A DNA stretch of 57,621 nucleotides from Pseudomonadota bacterium (GCA_021838635.1 JAKCDC010000016.1:376-57996), one strand, 5' to 3'. Positions 25,487-37,292 are shown, counted from the stretch's first letter. The notes: generated by a model not told the origin, from the sequence alone. Translations and numbers: made by a program.

Positions 25487-27265
25487 TCAGCAGAGGCTCA
25501 TCAGCCGCGCCCGTTCGCGCTCGAGTTGTCCCGCATGCGCTCGCACTCGCAGCAGGTCACGCCGGGCCACCAGGCCGACCAGCATGCCGGAGGTCCGGTC
25601 CACGATCGGCACGCGACCGACATCGGCGGCAATCATGCGGTCGGCCAGATCGCCCGCACGGTCCTCTGGATGACCGACGAGCAGCTCGGAGGAGCCGAGC
25701 CGCTCGCCTAGCGTCTCCTCATCCGGCCATCCGTCGCGCGACCAACGCAGCACCTCGGCGCGCGACACCATGCCCACGACACATCCGCCATCATCGACTA
25801 CGGGATAGCTTCTGTGCCGTTTGACGTCTGAGCCGCTCTCAAAGAATGCCAACGCGTCGTTCATCGACAGGCTCGCCACCAGGGTGTGCACGGGATAGGC
25901 CATGATGTCTCGGACACGCATCACCTCGAATGGATCGACGGTGTATTCGTACGTCAGATGGCGTCCCCGGCGGGCCAGACGTTCGGTGAGGATGGATCGA
26001 CGCATCAGCAACACCGTCACGGCAAAGGACGCCGCGCACGCGATGATGACCGCGGGCATGATCCGCAAATCGCCGGTGAGTTCGACGGCGAACACCGTGG
26101 CGGTCAACGGGCAGCGCAGCGTACCGCCCAGCACGGCGGCCATGGCGATGAGCGCCCAGAACCCGGCGCCGCCGAACGGCAGTACGTGCGCCTCCAGCAC
26201 TCCAACCGCCCCACCCATCATCAGCAGCGGCGCGAGCGTGCCGCCCGAGGTTCCCGAGGCCAGCGAGACGACCCAGACGATCGACTTCACGATCAGCAGC
26301 ACAAGCGCGGCATGCAGCAGCACGTTGCCGCTGATCAGGGCTTGGATGTTGTCGTATCCGACGCCGAGCGCCGCAGGATCGATGAGCCCGCCGATGCCGA
26401 CTACAACGCCACCGAGCGCCGGCCACCACATCCAATGCAGGGGCAGCTGCTCGTACCGCTCCTCGACCCAGTAGAGTGCCCCGGTGGTGAGTGCGGACTG
26501 CAGTCCGGCAATCACGCCGACCAGCGCGCACACCGACAGCCCCCACCAGGGCAGGACCGGCGCGCGTTGTTGCGCAAAGAGTGGCCACGCACCGACCAGC
26601 CAGGGCCGCCAGGCGATCGCCACGACGGCCGACACGACCACCGGCACGAAACTGCGCGGCTTCCACTCGAACAGCATGATCTCGATCGCCAGCAGCACTG
26701 CCGCCACCGGGGTGCCGAAGATGCCGGTCATGCCGGCCGCGGCACCTGCGGCGAGCAACGTCTTGCGCTCCGCAGTGCTTAGTTTGAAGAACTGGGCAAA
26801 CAGTGAACCGAGCGCACCGCCGGTCATGATGATTGGTCCTTCGGCGCCGAACGGTCCCCCGGTGCCGATGGCAATGGCCGAGGACAGGGGCTTCCAGAAT
26901 GCGACTTTCGGCTGAATGCGGCTCTGGCCAATGAGAATCGCCTCGAGCGCCTCGGGAATACCGTGTCCGCGGATCTTTTCCGACCCGAAACGCCCAATCA
27001 CGCCGACGACCAGCCCACCGATGACCGGGATCAGGATCGAGCTCGGCGCCAAATGTGCGTCGCTCAAATCGGGCATGTGCGTGGAGAGGACGTGGTAGTA
27101 GGCGAGATTGGTGACCAGTGCGATCAACTTCAGCAGCACCCATGCGGCAAATGCGCCGAAGGTGCCGGTCACGAGCGCCATGGCCGAAAGCACCAGCACG
27201 CGCCGGTCGGCGGTGAAGTCGCGCAGAGTGTCCTTCGCGCCGTGACTGGAGGCAGAAGACTTCAT
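25487..27265 (-). CDS. CLC family chloride channel/antiporter with C-terminal CBS pair
   Basis: A 592-residue protein. CLC motifs are present: GHGIPEALEA near residue 100 (usually GSGIPE; here His replaces Ser), GAEGP with gating glutamate Glu142, and GTLAPLLMMGG in place of GxFxP. About a dozen hydrophobic segments span 25-425. The C-terminal 150 residues form two CBS domains (VRDIMAYPVHTLVASLSMNDA ending L; LADRMIAADVGRVPIVDRTS), which bind adenine nucleotides and regulate the channel. The Ser-to-His change at the anion site may alter selectivity. GGGAG sits 4 bp before the ATG. A perfect palindrome overlaps the likely promoter. Confidence 0.9.
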   Translation of the reverse strand: MKSSASSHGAKDTLRDFTADRRVLVLSAMALVTGTFGAFAAWVLLKLIALVTNLAYYHVLSTHMPDLSDAHLAPSSILIPVIGGLVVGVIGRFGSEKIRGHGIPEALEAILIGQSRIQPKVAFWKPLSSAIAIGTGGPFGAEGPIIMTGGALGSLFAQFFKLSTAERKTLLAAGAAAGMTGIFGTPVAAVLLAIEIMLFEWKPRSFVPVVVSAVVAIAWRPWLVGAWPLFAQQRAPVLPWWGLSVCALVGVIAGLQSALTTGALYWVEERYEQLPLHWMWWPALGGVVVGIGGLIDPAALGVGYDNIQALISGNVLLHAALVLLIVKSIVWVVSLASGTSGGTLAPLLMMGGAVGVLEAHVLPFGGAGFWALIAMAAVLGGTLRCPLTATVFAVELTGDLRIMPAVIIACAASFAVTVLLMRRSILTERLARRGRHLTYEYTVDPFEVMRVRDIMAYPVHTLVASLSMNDALAFFESGSDVKRHRSYPVVDDGGCVVGMVSRAEVLRWSRDGWPDEETLGERLGSSELLVGHPEDRAGDLADRMIAADVGRVPIVDRTSGMLVGLVARRDLLRVRAHAGQLERERARLMSLC

Positions 27266-27303
27266 GATGCTCCCAAGAGCAGACCGTGAGGATCAGTCGG
27301 GCA

Positions 27304-27335
27304 TTTTATATCGTATTACGATACATATGATCGTA
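27304..27335 (-). promoter_or_regulatory. Promoter with overlapping operator upstream of the CLC gene
   Basis: TATCGTATTACGATA at 27309-27323 is a palindrome around one central base. A further TCGTA follows at 27331-27335. On the minus strand a TATAAA box at 27304-27309 adjoins it, so a bound protein would cover the promoter. It lies about 40-70 bp upstream of the CLC start. No regulator gene is adjacent. Confidence 0.5.
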
Positions 27336-27749
27336 AACCATCATAAATGCCCTCGCGCGGCGCTCCGGCGGCGCCGCGTGCTCATCGGTGGGAGTCTTTT
27401 AGGGAAATCGCTTCTGGGGCCGGCCCACGCGCTGACGCGGCGTCCCCCGGGTCGCCGCACGCGCAGCGCGGCTCGCTTCGCCTCCTCCCCCGGGCTCGAC
27501 TGCACACTCGTGCATCAAGCACGCTGGAGAAGCGAACTGCCCAGCAGGCACTGGATCTGCGCCGGCCGCCGTGCTCCGGGAAGCATGTCGTCCGCGAATC
27601 TTCTTACGCGATTGCGTCACTGCGCTGCCCTCGTGCGCACGGCGAGCGGTGTGGACGATACCGAGCGGAAGCGCCGCACGCCGCGGTGCTCACCGATCAG
27701 GGTGCGCCCGCGCTTCGCGTGGCGTCAATGGGCCAGCCGCCGCCGATGC

Positions 27750-28245
27750 GGAAGCGTCAGCGCAGCAGCATCCAGGTCGCCGCCGACGCCGATAGCAGAA
27801 TCACGCGCCCCGTCACCGGCGGCAGCTCGAGCGACTTGAGTAACATCTTCAGCGCCATGCGGTAAAAAAAAATGGACCTGCACCCTTCCGCGGATCGTGC
27901 GCAGAAAACGCGCGTACTGCCAGCGCCCGATCGGCTGGCCGGGATTGCTGACCTGCGCGACGTGCTTAAACGCGATGTCCTTCAGCACCGCTTCGGGCCC
28001 ATTCGGGGCAAGAAGCCGATAGACGCTCGACGTCTTGGTCTCGATCACGCAACGCGAGACTGTTTCCGATGCCGCAGCCAGTCGACCGCTTGCGGGTCGC
28101 CACGGAAATACTCCGCGAATTTGCCGTGCACCGATCCGCCGTAATCTCGATGAATGAGGCACAGGCCAGCAGTCGCAACAGCGTCTGCTCACCCGAGCGC
28201 ATCGGCAGCATCGGCGCGGTTTCGGCATCGGGCTTTTTCATCAGC
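27750..28245 (-). pseudogene. Decayed gene of unknown family, frameshifted
   Basis: Coherent protein-like segments occur in different frames of the minus strand. From ATG at about 28230 one reads MKKPDAETAPMLPMRSGEQT and LLRLLA. A second frame gives LIHRDYGGSVHGKFAEYF then RGDPQAVDWLRHRKQ to a stop. A third gives VYRLLAPNGPEAVLKDIAFK and IGRWQYARFLRTIRGRVQVH. After a run of eight T at about 27864-27871 another frame continues MALKMLLKSLELPPVTGRVI and ends MLLR. Shifting by one base in the T run would join the last two. I do not recognise the family. The segments look like one degraded gene, or two, rather than separate genes. Confidence 0.45.
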
Positions 28246-28342
28246 ACCGCCTGGCGGGTGACTTAGCCGCTCCGGTGTCTCATGCGAGGCCCGAGTTCGA
28301 TGCGGACCTCGGTCCCGCGGTGCTGCACCTAGTGCGCAGCCC

Positions 28343-29179
28343 TCACCAGCCAAATCCGAAGGCGATCGCGGACAGTCCGCCCGCGACCAGGCAATACCAC
28401 GCGAACGGCGACAGCGCCCAGACGTCGTGGTTACGGAAATAGCGCATGAGAAAGGCCGTGCTCGCATAGGCCACGATGCCGGCCGCCATTGCCGCCAGCA
28501 GCGCCGGACCGAACAGTGCATGCAGCAGATGTCCGTGCACGAGCTTCGGCACCTCGAGGACGGCGGCGGCGAAAATCACCGGTGTGCCCATGAGAAAGGT
28601 GAAGCGCGCGGCCGACTCATGACTGATGCCGCGGCTCAGGCCACCGACGATGGTCGCCCCGGAGCGCGAGATACCCGGCAGAAAAGCCAGACATTGATAC
28701 AGCCCCACCACCAGCGCATCGAGATACGACAGCTGCTCGGCCCGACGCGTGGCCGCACGCCGTAGCGCCTCACCGAGCCACAGCAAGCCAGCGTTCGCCG
28801 CCAGGAACAACGATGCCGCCAGCGGGTTAGCGAACAGATGCGCCAGCGGCTTCTTCAGCGTAAAGCCGACGATGACCGCCGGGATCGTGGCTACGATCAG
28901 GCGCGCGATCAGACCGCGTTGCACGGCGTTCTCTGCGGCGCTTCTGCGCCCGAGGAACCCTGTGAGCATGGCCAGCCAGTCGGAGCGGAAGTAGATGAGC
29001 AGCGCCGTCGCAGTCCCGACATGCAGCATCACCAGAAACGGCAGGAAACCCGGCGCCGCCAAGTTGATCGGCCAGTGCAGCAGTGCCGGCACAATGACCG
29101 CATGGCCGAGCGAGCTGACCGGGAACAGCTCGGTGGCTCCCTGAAGAATGGCAAACAGCAGCGCGTGCAGCGTATCCAA
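28343..29179 (-). CDS. uppP: Undecaprenyl-diphosphatase UppP (BacA)
   Basis: An integral membrane phosphatase that recycles undecaprenyl pyrophosphate, the lipid carrier of cell-wall synthesis. The translation shows the two active-site regions, LQGATELFPVSSLGH near the N-terminus and PGISRSGATIVGGL in the second half, with about eight hydrophobic segments. A longer frame begins at 29269, but the family start MDTLHALL matches a TTG at 29179, which has GAGG 8 bp upstream; this gives 278 residues, the usual length. It stands alone, with a decayed gene downstream. Confidence 0.92.
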   Translation of the reverse strand: MDTLHALLFAILQGATELFPVSSLGHAVIVPALLHWPINLAAPGFLPFLVMLHVGTATALLIYFRSDWLAMLTGFLGRRSAAENAVQRGLIARLIVATIPAVIVGFTLKKPLAHLFANPLAASLFLAANAGLLWLGEALRRAATRRAEQLSYLDALVVGLYQCLAFLPGISRSGATIVGGLSRGISHESAARFTFLMGTPVIFAAAVLEVPKLVHGHLLHALFGPALLAAMAAGIVAYASTAFLMRYFRNHDVWALSPFAWYCLVAGGLSAIAFGFGW

Positions 29180-29541
29180 GTATTTGACCTCGACGGCGGC
29201 GCCGCAGGCGCACGTCCCGATAATTATTGATGCGCCAAAGAGACTACGGGGGCATTGCTGCAATTGCAATACGACCGCCGCAAGGTCGGCCCCTTCGCCG
29301 GTCGTTCAACGCGCTGCGCCAACGCTGCGCTCAAGGCTCTAGGGGACCCTCAGAGTGCCACCCTGACCGCCCCCAAAGGAGCAGGCGGACTTGCGCGCAC
29401 CAGCGGAGGGGCTGCACGGCGCTCCGGACACCGCGGGAGAATGGACGGTGCGCGCATCCTTGAAGCTGCGGTGACAGGAGGTATTAAGATACGAGCCGAC
29501 GACGCTCACTTCAACCCACAACCCGCGCACCGAGATGACCG
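29180..29541. other. Intergenic region between divergent uppP and CDF genes
   Basis: About 360 bp. It holds an AT-rich patch (TAATTATTGATGCGCC at 29220-29235) that is a reasonable promoter area for one of the two divergent genes. No open frame here looks like a gene and I see no repeat. Confidence 0.4.
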
Positions 29542-30483
29542 GTGGGACATCCTCACACACACCACGCTGATCACGATCATGGCCACCACTCTGCCCCTGG
29601 ACATGACCAGGGGCACGGCGCAAGTGCGCGCCGGCTGCTGATCGCCTTCGGCATTCTGCTCACCTTCACCGTCATCGAGGCGCTCGGTGGCTGGTTCGCC
29701 AATTCCATTGCCCTGTTGGCCGAATCCGGCCACATGCTGGCCGATTGCGGCTCGCTCCTGCTGGCGGTGTTCGCAGTGCGCGCGAGCCGAAGACCGCCCG
29801 ACGCCCGGCACACCTATGGTTCAAGCCGCTACCAGACCCTGGCGGCGTACACCAACGGCCTGATCCTCCTCGGGCTGACCGTCGCGGTGACCGCAGAGGC
29901 GCTTCGACGCCTCATCGCTCCCCCACCGGTCGACGGCAGACTGATGCTGCTCATCGCTCTGCTCGGCGGTGGGGCGAACTTTGGCGCGTTCCTCGCGCTC
30001 TCCGGCGCCCGTTCTCTCAATGAGCGCAGCGCCCGCGCTCATGTGCTCAGCGACCTCCTGGGATCGGCGGCGGCCGCGGGCGCTGCGCTGCTGATCTTCG
30101 AATTCGCCTGGCGCGTCGCCGACCCGCTGTTCTCACTGCTGGTGTCGGCGCTGATCCTGCGCTCCGGCTGGCAGCTGACGCGCGAAGCCGGGCACGTACT
30201 ACTGCAGGGTGCACCGCATGAGATCGATCCCGAGGACATCGCGCACGACTTGGAGCACCTCCCGGGCGTGCGCAACATTCATCATCTGCACGTGTGGTCG
30301 ATGACCGGGGATGCGCCGGTCGTGACCCTGCACGCCATGCTCGAGTCGGCGGACGACCCGCAATCGGTGCTGAAACTCATCCTCGAGCGCTTGCGTGACC
30401 GGCACGCCATCACCCACGCCACCGTGCAACTGGAAGGTGGCACCTGTCCCGATCCGAGCGAACACCGCTGCCACCGCGCATGA
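29542..30483 (+). CDS. Cation diffusion facilitator, CzcD/ZitB-like metal exporter
   Basis: A 313-residue cation/proton antiporter for zinc, cadmium or cobalt. It has a His-rich N-terminus (HPHTHHADHDHGHH), six membrane segments, and the paired metal-site motifs HxxxD in TM2 (ESGHMLAD) and in TM5 (AHVLSDLLG). The C-terminal cytoplasmic domain (HDLEHLPGVRNIHHLHVWSM and after) is the metal-sensing fold. The GTG start keeps the full His-rich leader. It is convergent with katG and shares a perfect hairpin with it. Placed beside peroxide and iron defence genes, it fits a metal-stress locus. Confidence 0.93.
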   Translation: MGHPHTHHADHDHGHHSAPGHDQGHGASARRLLIAFGILLTFTVIEALGGWFANSIALLAESGHMLADCGSLLLAVFAVRASRRPPDARHTYGSSRYQTLAAYTNGLILLGLTVAVTAEALRRLIAPPPVDGRLMLLIALLGGGANFGAFLALSGARSLNERSARAHVLSDLLGSAAAAGAALLIFEFAWRVADPLFSLLVSALILRSGWQLTREAGHVLLQGAPHEIDPEDIAHDLEHLPGVRNIHHLHVWSMTGDAPVVTLHAMLESADDPQSVLKLILERLRDRHAITHATVQLEGGTCPDPSEHRCHRA

Positions 30484-30506
30484 GTGGCGGCGCCACTCAT
30501 GCGCGG
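30474..30506. terminator. Bidirectional terminator overlapping the CDF stop codon
   Basis: A perfect 15-bp stem (arms CCGCGCATGAGTGGC and its complement) with a 3-nt loop GGC. The left arm includes the last codons and TGA of the CDF gene, and the hairpin ends 7 bp from the katG stop. Confidence 0.7.
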
Positions 30507-30512
30507 GGGCAG

Positions 30513-32762
<2,250 letters not shown>

Positions 32763-32773
32763 TCAATTGCCCT

Positions 32774-33253
32774 TTATGCGTGTGCCTCTTCGAGCAGGCT
32801 GCGCAGCATCCAAGCGGTCTTCTCATGAATCTCCAAGCGTTGCGTCACCAAATCCGCCGTCGGCTGATCATTCGCCGCCTCGGCGGTCGGGAACAGCTTG
32901 CGCGCGGTCGTGGCGACCTGCTCGTGCCCCTTGACGAGGTTCTTGATCATCTCCTTCGCCGCCGGGATCGACTCGTCCTCGGTGATGCTGCTCAGGGCGC
33001 CGAGCGCCTTGTACGTCCCGGGCGCGAAGTGGCCGAGCGCACGGATCCGCTCGGCGATCAAATCAACCGCGGTCCACAGCTCGTTGTATTGCTGCTCGAA
33101 CATCAAATGCAGCGTCTGGAACATCGGACCGGTCACATTCCAGTGATAGTTGTGCGTCTTGAGGTACAAGGAATAGGTGTCTGCCATGACGCGCGCTAAG
33201 CCGTCGGCGATCGCCTTGCGATCCTTGTCGCTGATACCGATATTGATTTCCAC
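32774..33253 (-). CDS. dps: Dps family ferritin-like DNA-protection protein
   Basis: A 159-residue Dps/bacterioferritin-like protein. The ferroxidase ligands lie in [21 protein letters not shown] and [17 protein letters not shown]. Dps assembles into a 12-mer that oxidises ferrous iron with hydrogen peroxide and stores it, limiting hydroxyl-radical damage. A GTG start at 33253 has GGAG 5 bp upstream and gives the usual N-terminus ([19 protein letters not shown]). It precedes katG and is divergent from the MbfA-type iron exporter, a coherent iron/peroxide set. Confidence 0.93.
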   Translation of the reverse strand: MEINIGISDKDRKAIADGLARVMADTYSLYLKTHNYHWNVTGPMFQTLHLMFEQQYNELWTAVDLIAERIRALGHFAPGTYKALGALSSITEDESIPAAKEMIKNLVKGHEQVATTARKLFPTAEAANDQPTADLVTQRLEIHEKTAWMLRSLLEEAHA

Positions 33254-33589
33254 GGGGTCTCCTTTTGCTGTCGGGCAGTGACGCGTGGCGAATTCCACCA
33301 CCGCGAACCGCCGTTTGTGCGGAGTGGCAATTTTATATCAGATCGATCGTCTCCGGGTCGAGCAACGCGGACTGCGGTTCCCACAATGCGGCACACGAGC
33401 GTGCGACGCGGCGATCAGAGGGCGAAATTTCCAGTGCCGTAGCGTACGATGGTGATCGATTTCGCTCCCCTGTATCATGTCTGAGACACTTCCCCGTGCG
33501 CACTGAGCGCGCCGCGTGCACTCCTGCAGCATCCGCGTGCGCTCGATTCCGGCAGCGCATTCACGGCGCGCGACATGTTGGGGGTCTTT
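33254..33589. other. Divergent promoter region of dps and mbfA
   Basis: About 335 bp. On the minus strand a TATAAAAT box lies near 33330, a fair -10 element for dps-katG, without an obvious -35 element, as expected for an activator-dependent promoter. No gene-like frame is present. An OxyR or iron-regulator site could be here but I could not define one. Confidence 0.4.
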
Positions 33590-34720
33590 ATGCCTGAGAC
33601 GACCGACCGAACTGCATCGGACATCGATCGATACGCCGCGAACCTGCGTGATGAACTCGACGGCGCGGCGCTCTATACGGCACTTGCAGATGCCGAGCGT
33701 GATCCGCTGCGGCGCGATCTATTCAAGCAGCTCGCGCAAGCCGAGTCGAATCACGCGCAGGTGTGGCGCAATAAACTCCTCGATGCCGGTCTCGAGCCGA
33801 AGCGCTTCACGCCGAGCCTGCGCACGCGGCTCCTCGCCCGCTTAGCGCACCGCTTCGGAACGGCATTCGTGCTGCCCTCGATCGCCGCCTCGGAGTTTGC
33901 CGATCGGAACAAGTATGCCACACAGACGGATGCCGCAGCGCTCGCCGCCGAGGAGCGCGGCCATGCCGCGGTGATCGCCGCCGCCGTCGGCACGGGCTGG
34001 CAGCCCGGGACGGATATCGGGCGAGCCGAGCCGTGGCATCGCGGTGTCTCGGGCAACAACCTGCGGGCCGCGGTGCTCGGGGCGAACGATGGGTTGGTGT
34101 CGAACTTCTGCCTGATGATGGGGATCGCAGGGGCGCGCAGCTCAACGCACACCGTACTGCTGTCAGGACTCGCCGGACTGATCGCCGGCGCCTGTTCGAT
34201 GGCCCTTGGGGAGTGGCTCTCGGTAAGCAACGCTCGCGACCTGGCGAACACGCAGCTTGCGCGCGAGCGCGAGGAGATCGAGCAGACGCCGCAAGCCGAA
34301 CAGCATGAGCTCGCGCTGATCTATCAGGCCAAAGGATTGCCGAAGGCGGATGCGCAACGGGTCGCGGCCCAGATCATGGCGAGCGGTGCGGCGGCATTGG
34401 ACACCCTCGCACGCGAAGAACTCGGCATCGACCCGCGCGAGCTCGGCGGCAGCCCGTGGGGTGCGGCCGGAACGTCGTTCGCGCTGTTCGCCGTCGGCGC
34501 GCTGGTGCCGGTACTGCCGCTGTTCGTCCTCACTGGAAACCGCGCGGTGCTGGCCTGCGCGGCGGCGAGCGCCGCCGCACTGGCCGCGATGGGCGCCCTC
34601 ACGGCGCTGTTCAACGGACGCACAGTGACGTATTCGGCGACCCGGCAACTGCTCCTCGGAGCGCTCGCCGCTGCGGTCACTTACGGGATCGGGACGCTGC
34701 TTGGCGCTTCGCTGAGCTGA
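33590..34720 (+). CDS. mbfA: Ferritin-like/VIT1 fusion, membrane-bound ferritin (MbfA type)
   Basis: A 376-residue fusion from ATG 33590, which has GGGGG 5 bp upstream. Residues 1-145 are a rubrerythrin/ferritin-like domain with di-iron ligand motifs (LDGAALYTALADAE; QAESNHAQVW; AAEERGHAAVI). Residues about 165-375 are a VIT1/CCC1 iron-transport domain (LRAAVLGANDGLVSNFCLMMG, SGLAGLIAGACSMALGEWLS). MbfA of alpha-proteobacteria exports iron and protects against peroxide; the same role is inferred here. It is divergent from dps-katG, which supports joint function. Confidence 0.9.
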   Translation: MPETTDRTASDIDRYAANLRDELDGAALYTALADAERDPLRRDLFKQLAQAESNHAQVWRNKLLDAGLEPKRFTPSLRTRLLARLAHRFGTAFVLPSIAASEFADRNKYATQTDAAALAAEERGHAAVIAAAVGTGWQPGTDIGRAEPWHRGVSGNNLRAAVLGANDGLVSNFCLMMGIAGARSSTHTVLLSGLAGLIAGACSMALGEWLSVSNARDLANTQLAREREEIEQTPQAEQHELALIYQAKGLPKADAQRVAAQIMASGAAALDTLAREELGIDPRELGGSPWGAAGTSFALFAVGALVPVLPLFVLTGNRAVLACAAASAAALAAMGALTALFNGRTVTYSATRQLLLGALAAAVTYGIGTLLGASLS

Positions 34721-34934
34721 GTGCTATGACGCCGGCCGGACCGCGGTGGCGATCGCCGGGCGAGCGCGGCATTCCTACGGCACAATGGGTGCAGGTCATT
34801 CATATGCGCCAGACCGTCACACCCGCCATAGCCGTTCATAGCGCCGCTGCGGAGAGCTGCCGCGGCTGCGGCACGCCGCGAATCGGTGATCCCGGCCGCA
34901 GCCGCGCGGCATCGCAGCCGGTCCCTCCGCAGCG

Positions 34935-37277
34935 ATGAGCATTGCAACTGGCCGCACGCGCATATCGGCGCGCCACGGGATGCTCTGCGTGGGCTGTGCC
35001 CTGCTCATCGGCGGCGCGGCGCTGGCACATGGCCGGCACACCGGGCGCGCACACTCGGCGCTGCGCACCGTGATGGTCACCGCGCAGGGCGAGCGGCAGC
35101 CGCTCGCCGCGGTTCCCGAGAGTATCACCGTGTTCTCGGCGCGCACGCTGCGCGCATTGGGGATCCGCTCATTTGACGACTACGCCAGCAAGACTCCGAA
35201 CCTCTCGTTCGTGTACGGCGCCGGCTCGACCGGCATCTCCAACGCGCGCACGGTCGCAATCCGCGGCATCAGTGGGCAGAACCTGTTCGGCACCTCCGGC
35301 GCCACCGGCTTTTACATCGACGACACGCCGCTGCCGGAGTCGCTCAACCCGCGCATCGTCGACGTGCGGCGAATCGAGGTGCTCAAAGGCCCGCAGGGCA
35401 CGCTGTTCGGCGAGAGTTCCCTCGGTGGCACCGTGCGCATCATCTCGCGGCGCCCGGATTTGCAGCACGAATCGCTCCGCTACCGCGCCGATGGCGGGTT
35501 CACGGTCGGCGGCGGCAGTGCCGACGGCGGCGCGAGCCTGATTGCCAATCTCGTACTGGCGCCGGGGCGGATCGCCACACGCATCGTGCTATTCGGCACT
35601 CACGATGCGGGGTATCTCACCCGAACCTATCCGGCACCCTCGAGTCCCGCAACGACCGATCCGTACCTGGTGGTGCCGCGCACTCGCGTCGGCGATCAGG
35701 GGGCGAAGAGCATCTATGGCGGCTCGCTGACCACACGCATTCGTCTGAGCGGCGCGCTTGGTCTGCAGCTGCGGGTGATGGCACAAGACACGCACATGAA
35801 GGGTTTTCCGGCCGCATTCGCGCCCCTGCCGGCCTTCAAACCGCACTACACGCTCGATCGGGCGTTCAACGTCGAGCCTAGCGCCTCCGATGCCTGGGTG
35901 CTGCCCTCGCTCGAGATCCACTGGCGCGGGGACAAGGTACGGCTGGTGAGCGCCACGAGCTATTTCTACCGGCACAACCGCGACATCGAAGACTCGACCT
36001 ACGGGACGCAGCAGATCCTGGCGAGTTACTACGGGGTCACGGGGTTGCCGGCACAACCGTTTCTCTGGGACCAGGAGCACTACGAGAATCAGTTCACGCA
36101 GGAAATTCGCCTCACGTTCAAACACGTGTGGGGCATGAGTGGCACGTTCGGCGCATTCTATGCGCGCACCCGCTCGCTGCTGGCAATTCCGCCGACTTAT
36201 GCACAAGGCCTCGTCGCTGCCACGCGCACCAACACGGTCGTTGGCCCGTGGCCGAACGATCTGCTCTGGACCGATTACAATCCGGCCCTGCAGCGCGATT
36301 TCGCACTGTTCGGGCAGCTGTATGTGCCGCTCGGACGCAGAGTGACCCTCACGCTCGGAGCGCGGCAGTATTGGCTGCACCAGCGCGCCGACTTCACCGC
36401 CAATGGCTTCAACAATTTCGGCCTCACGCCGAGCGCCCCGCAATCGAGCCGCCAGTCCGGTGTCAATCCGAAACTCGCCCTGTCCTATCGGCTCGCCCAC
36501 CACTCCATGGTGTACGCCTCGGCTGCCGAGGGTTTCCGCGCCGGCGCCGCCCAGGCCTATCTGCCATTCTGCGCGCTGCCGACGCTGCCGATCGGCGACA
36601 TCACCCATCTGAAATCCGACACACTGTGGAGCTACGAGGTGGGCGGCAAGACGCTCGTCTCGGACACTGGCCTGTTGCTGTCGGCGGCCGCCTTTCACAT
36701 CGATTGGCGCAACCCCCAACAGCAGGTCGCCCTGCCCTGCGGGGGGATCTTTGACATCAACGGGCACCGTGCACTCATCAACGGCGGAGAATTCGAGCTG
36801 CAGGGCCGGGTGAGTCCGCCACTGCAGCTGCGCGCCGGCATCGGCTACGAGCACAGCGACATCAGCGCGCCCGGTCCACTCGCCATCGTGAGAATCGAAT
36901 CCGGATCTAGCGTCCTCGGTACGCCGGCGTGGACCGCATCGCTCTCGGGCCTCTACACCCGCGCCTTAGGCGCAGGGCTGCAGGGTTTCATCGAAGCTGA
37001 CGCCAGTTACACCGGTCACAGCCGTGCGCTGCTCAACGGTGGCAACGGCACGTTTGCGATCCGCGGCTCGTACCTGCTGGTAGATTTTCGCCTCGGGGTG
37101 CGTCGCGCGCGCAGCGCAGTGTCGATCAATGTGCGCAATGCCACCAACACCCGACCGAATCTCGGCGACATCGGCTACATCGGCTACGCGCAGTACACGC
37201 CGGCCGGGACCGTAATCCCGCAGGTGGCTACATTGGAGCCGCTGACGGTGCTGCTGCAGTACCGGCACCGCTTCTGA
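34935..37277 (+). CDS. TonB-dependent outer-membrane receptor
   Basis: A 780-residue receptor with signal peptide (GCALLIGGAALAHG), a TonB-box-like segment (LRTVMVTAQGE), a plug domain at about 50-170 (VPESITVFSARTLRALG; VEVLKGPQGTLFGESSLGGT) and a C-terminal barrel ending LLQYRHRF. There is no STN domain, so it is a transporter, not a signal transducer. The substrate is unknown; the plug-barrel pattern is of the sphingomonad type. It lies downstream of the iron-exporter gene by 215 bp but without visible Fur site. It converges on the glycosyltransferase gene. Confidence 0.93.
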   Translation: MSIATGRTRISARHGMLCVGCALLIGGAALAHGRHTGRAHSALRTVMVTAQGERQPLAAVPESITVFSARTLRALGIRSFDDYASKTPNLSFVYGAGSTGISNARTVAIRGISGQNLFGTSGATGFYIDDTPLPESLNPRIVDVRRIEVLKGPQGTLFGESSLGGTVRIISRRPDLQHESLRYRADGGFTVGGGSADGGASLIANLVLAPGRIATRIVLFGTHDAGYLTRTYPAPSSPATTDPYLVVPRTRVGDQGAKSIYGGSLTTRIRLSGALGLQLRVMAQDTHMKGFPAAFAPLPAFKPHYTLDRAFNVEPSASDAWVLPSLEIHWRGDKVRLVSATSYFYRHNRDIEDSTYGTQQILASYYGVTGLPAQPFLWDQEHYENQFTQEIRLTFKHVWGMSGTFGAFYARTRSLLAIPPTYAQGLVAATRTNTVVGPWPNDLLWTDYNPALQRDFALFGQLYVPLGRRVTLTLGARQYWLHQRADFTANGFNNFGLTPSAPQSSRQSGVNPKLALSYRLAHHSMVYASAAEGFRAGAAQAYLPFCALPTLPIGDITHLKSDTLWSYEVGGKTLVSDTGLLLSAAAFHIDWRNPQQQVALPCGGIFDINGHRALINGGEFELQGRVSPPLQLRAGIGYEHSDISAPGPLAIVRIESGSSVLGTPAWTASLSGLYTRALGAGLQGFIEADASYTGHSRALLNGGNGTFAIRGSYLLVDFRLGVRRARSAVSINVRNATNTRPNLGDIGYIGYAQYTPAGTVIPQVATLEPLTVLLQYRHRF

Positions 37278-37292
37278 GCTTGGCGCGGTGTC

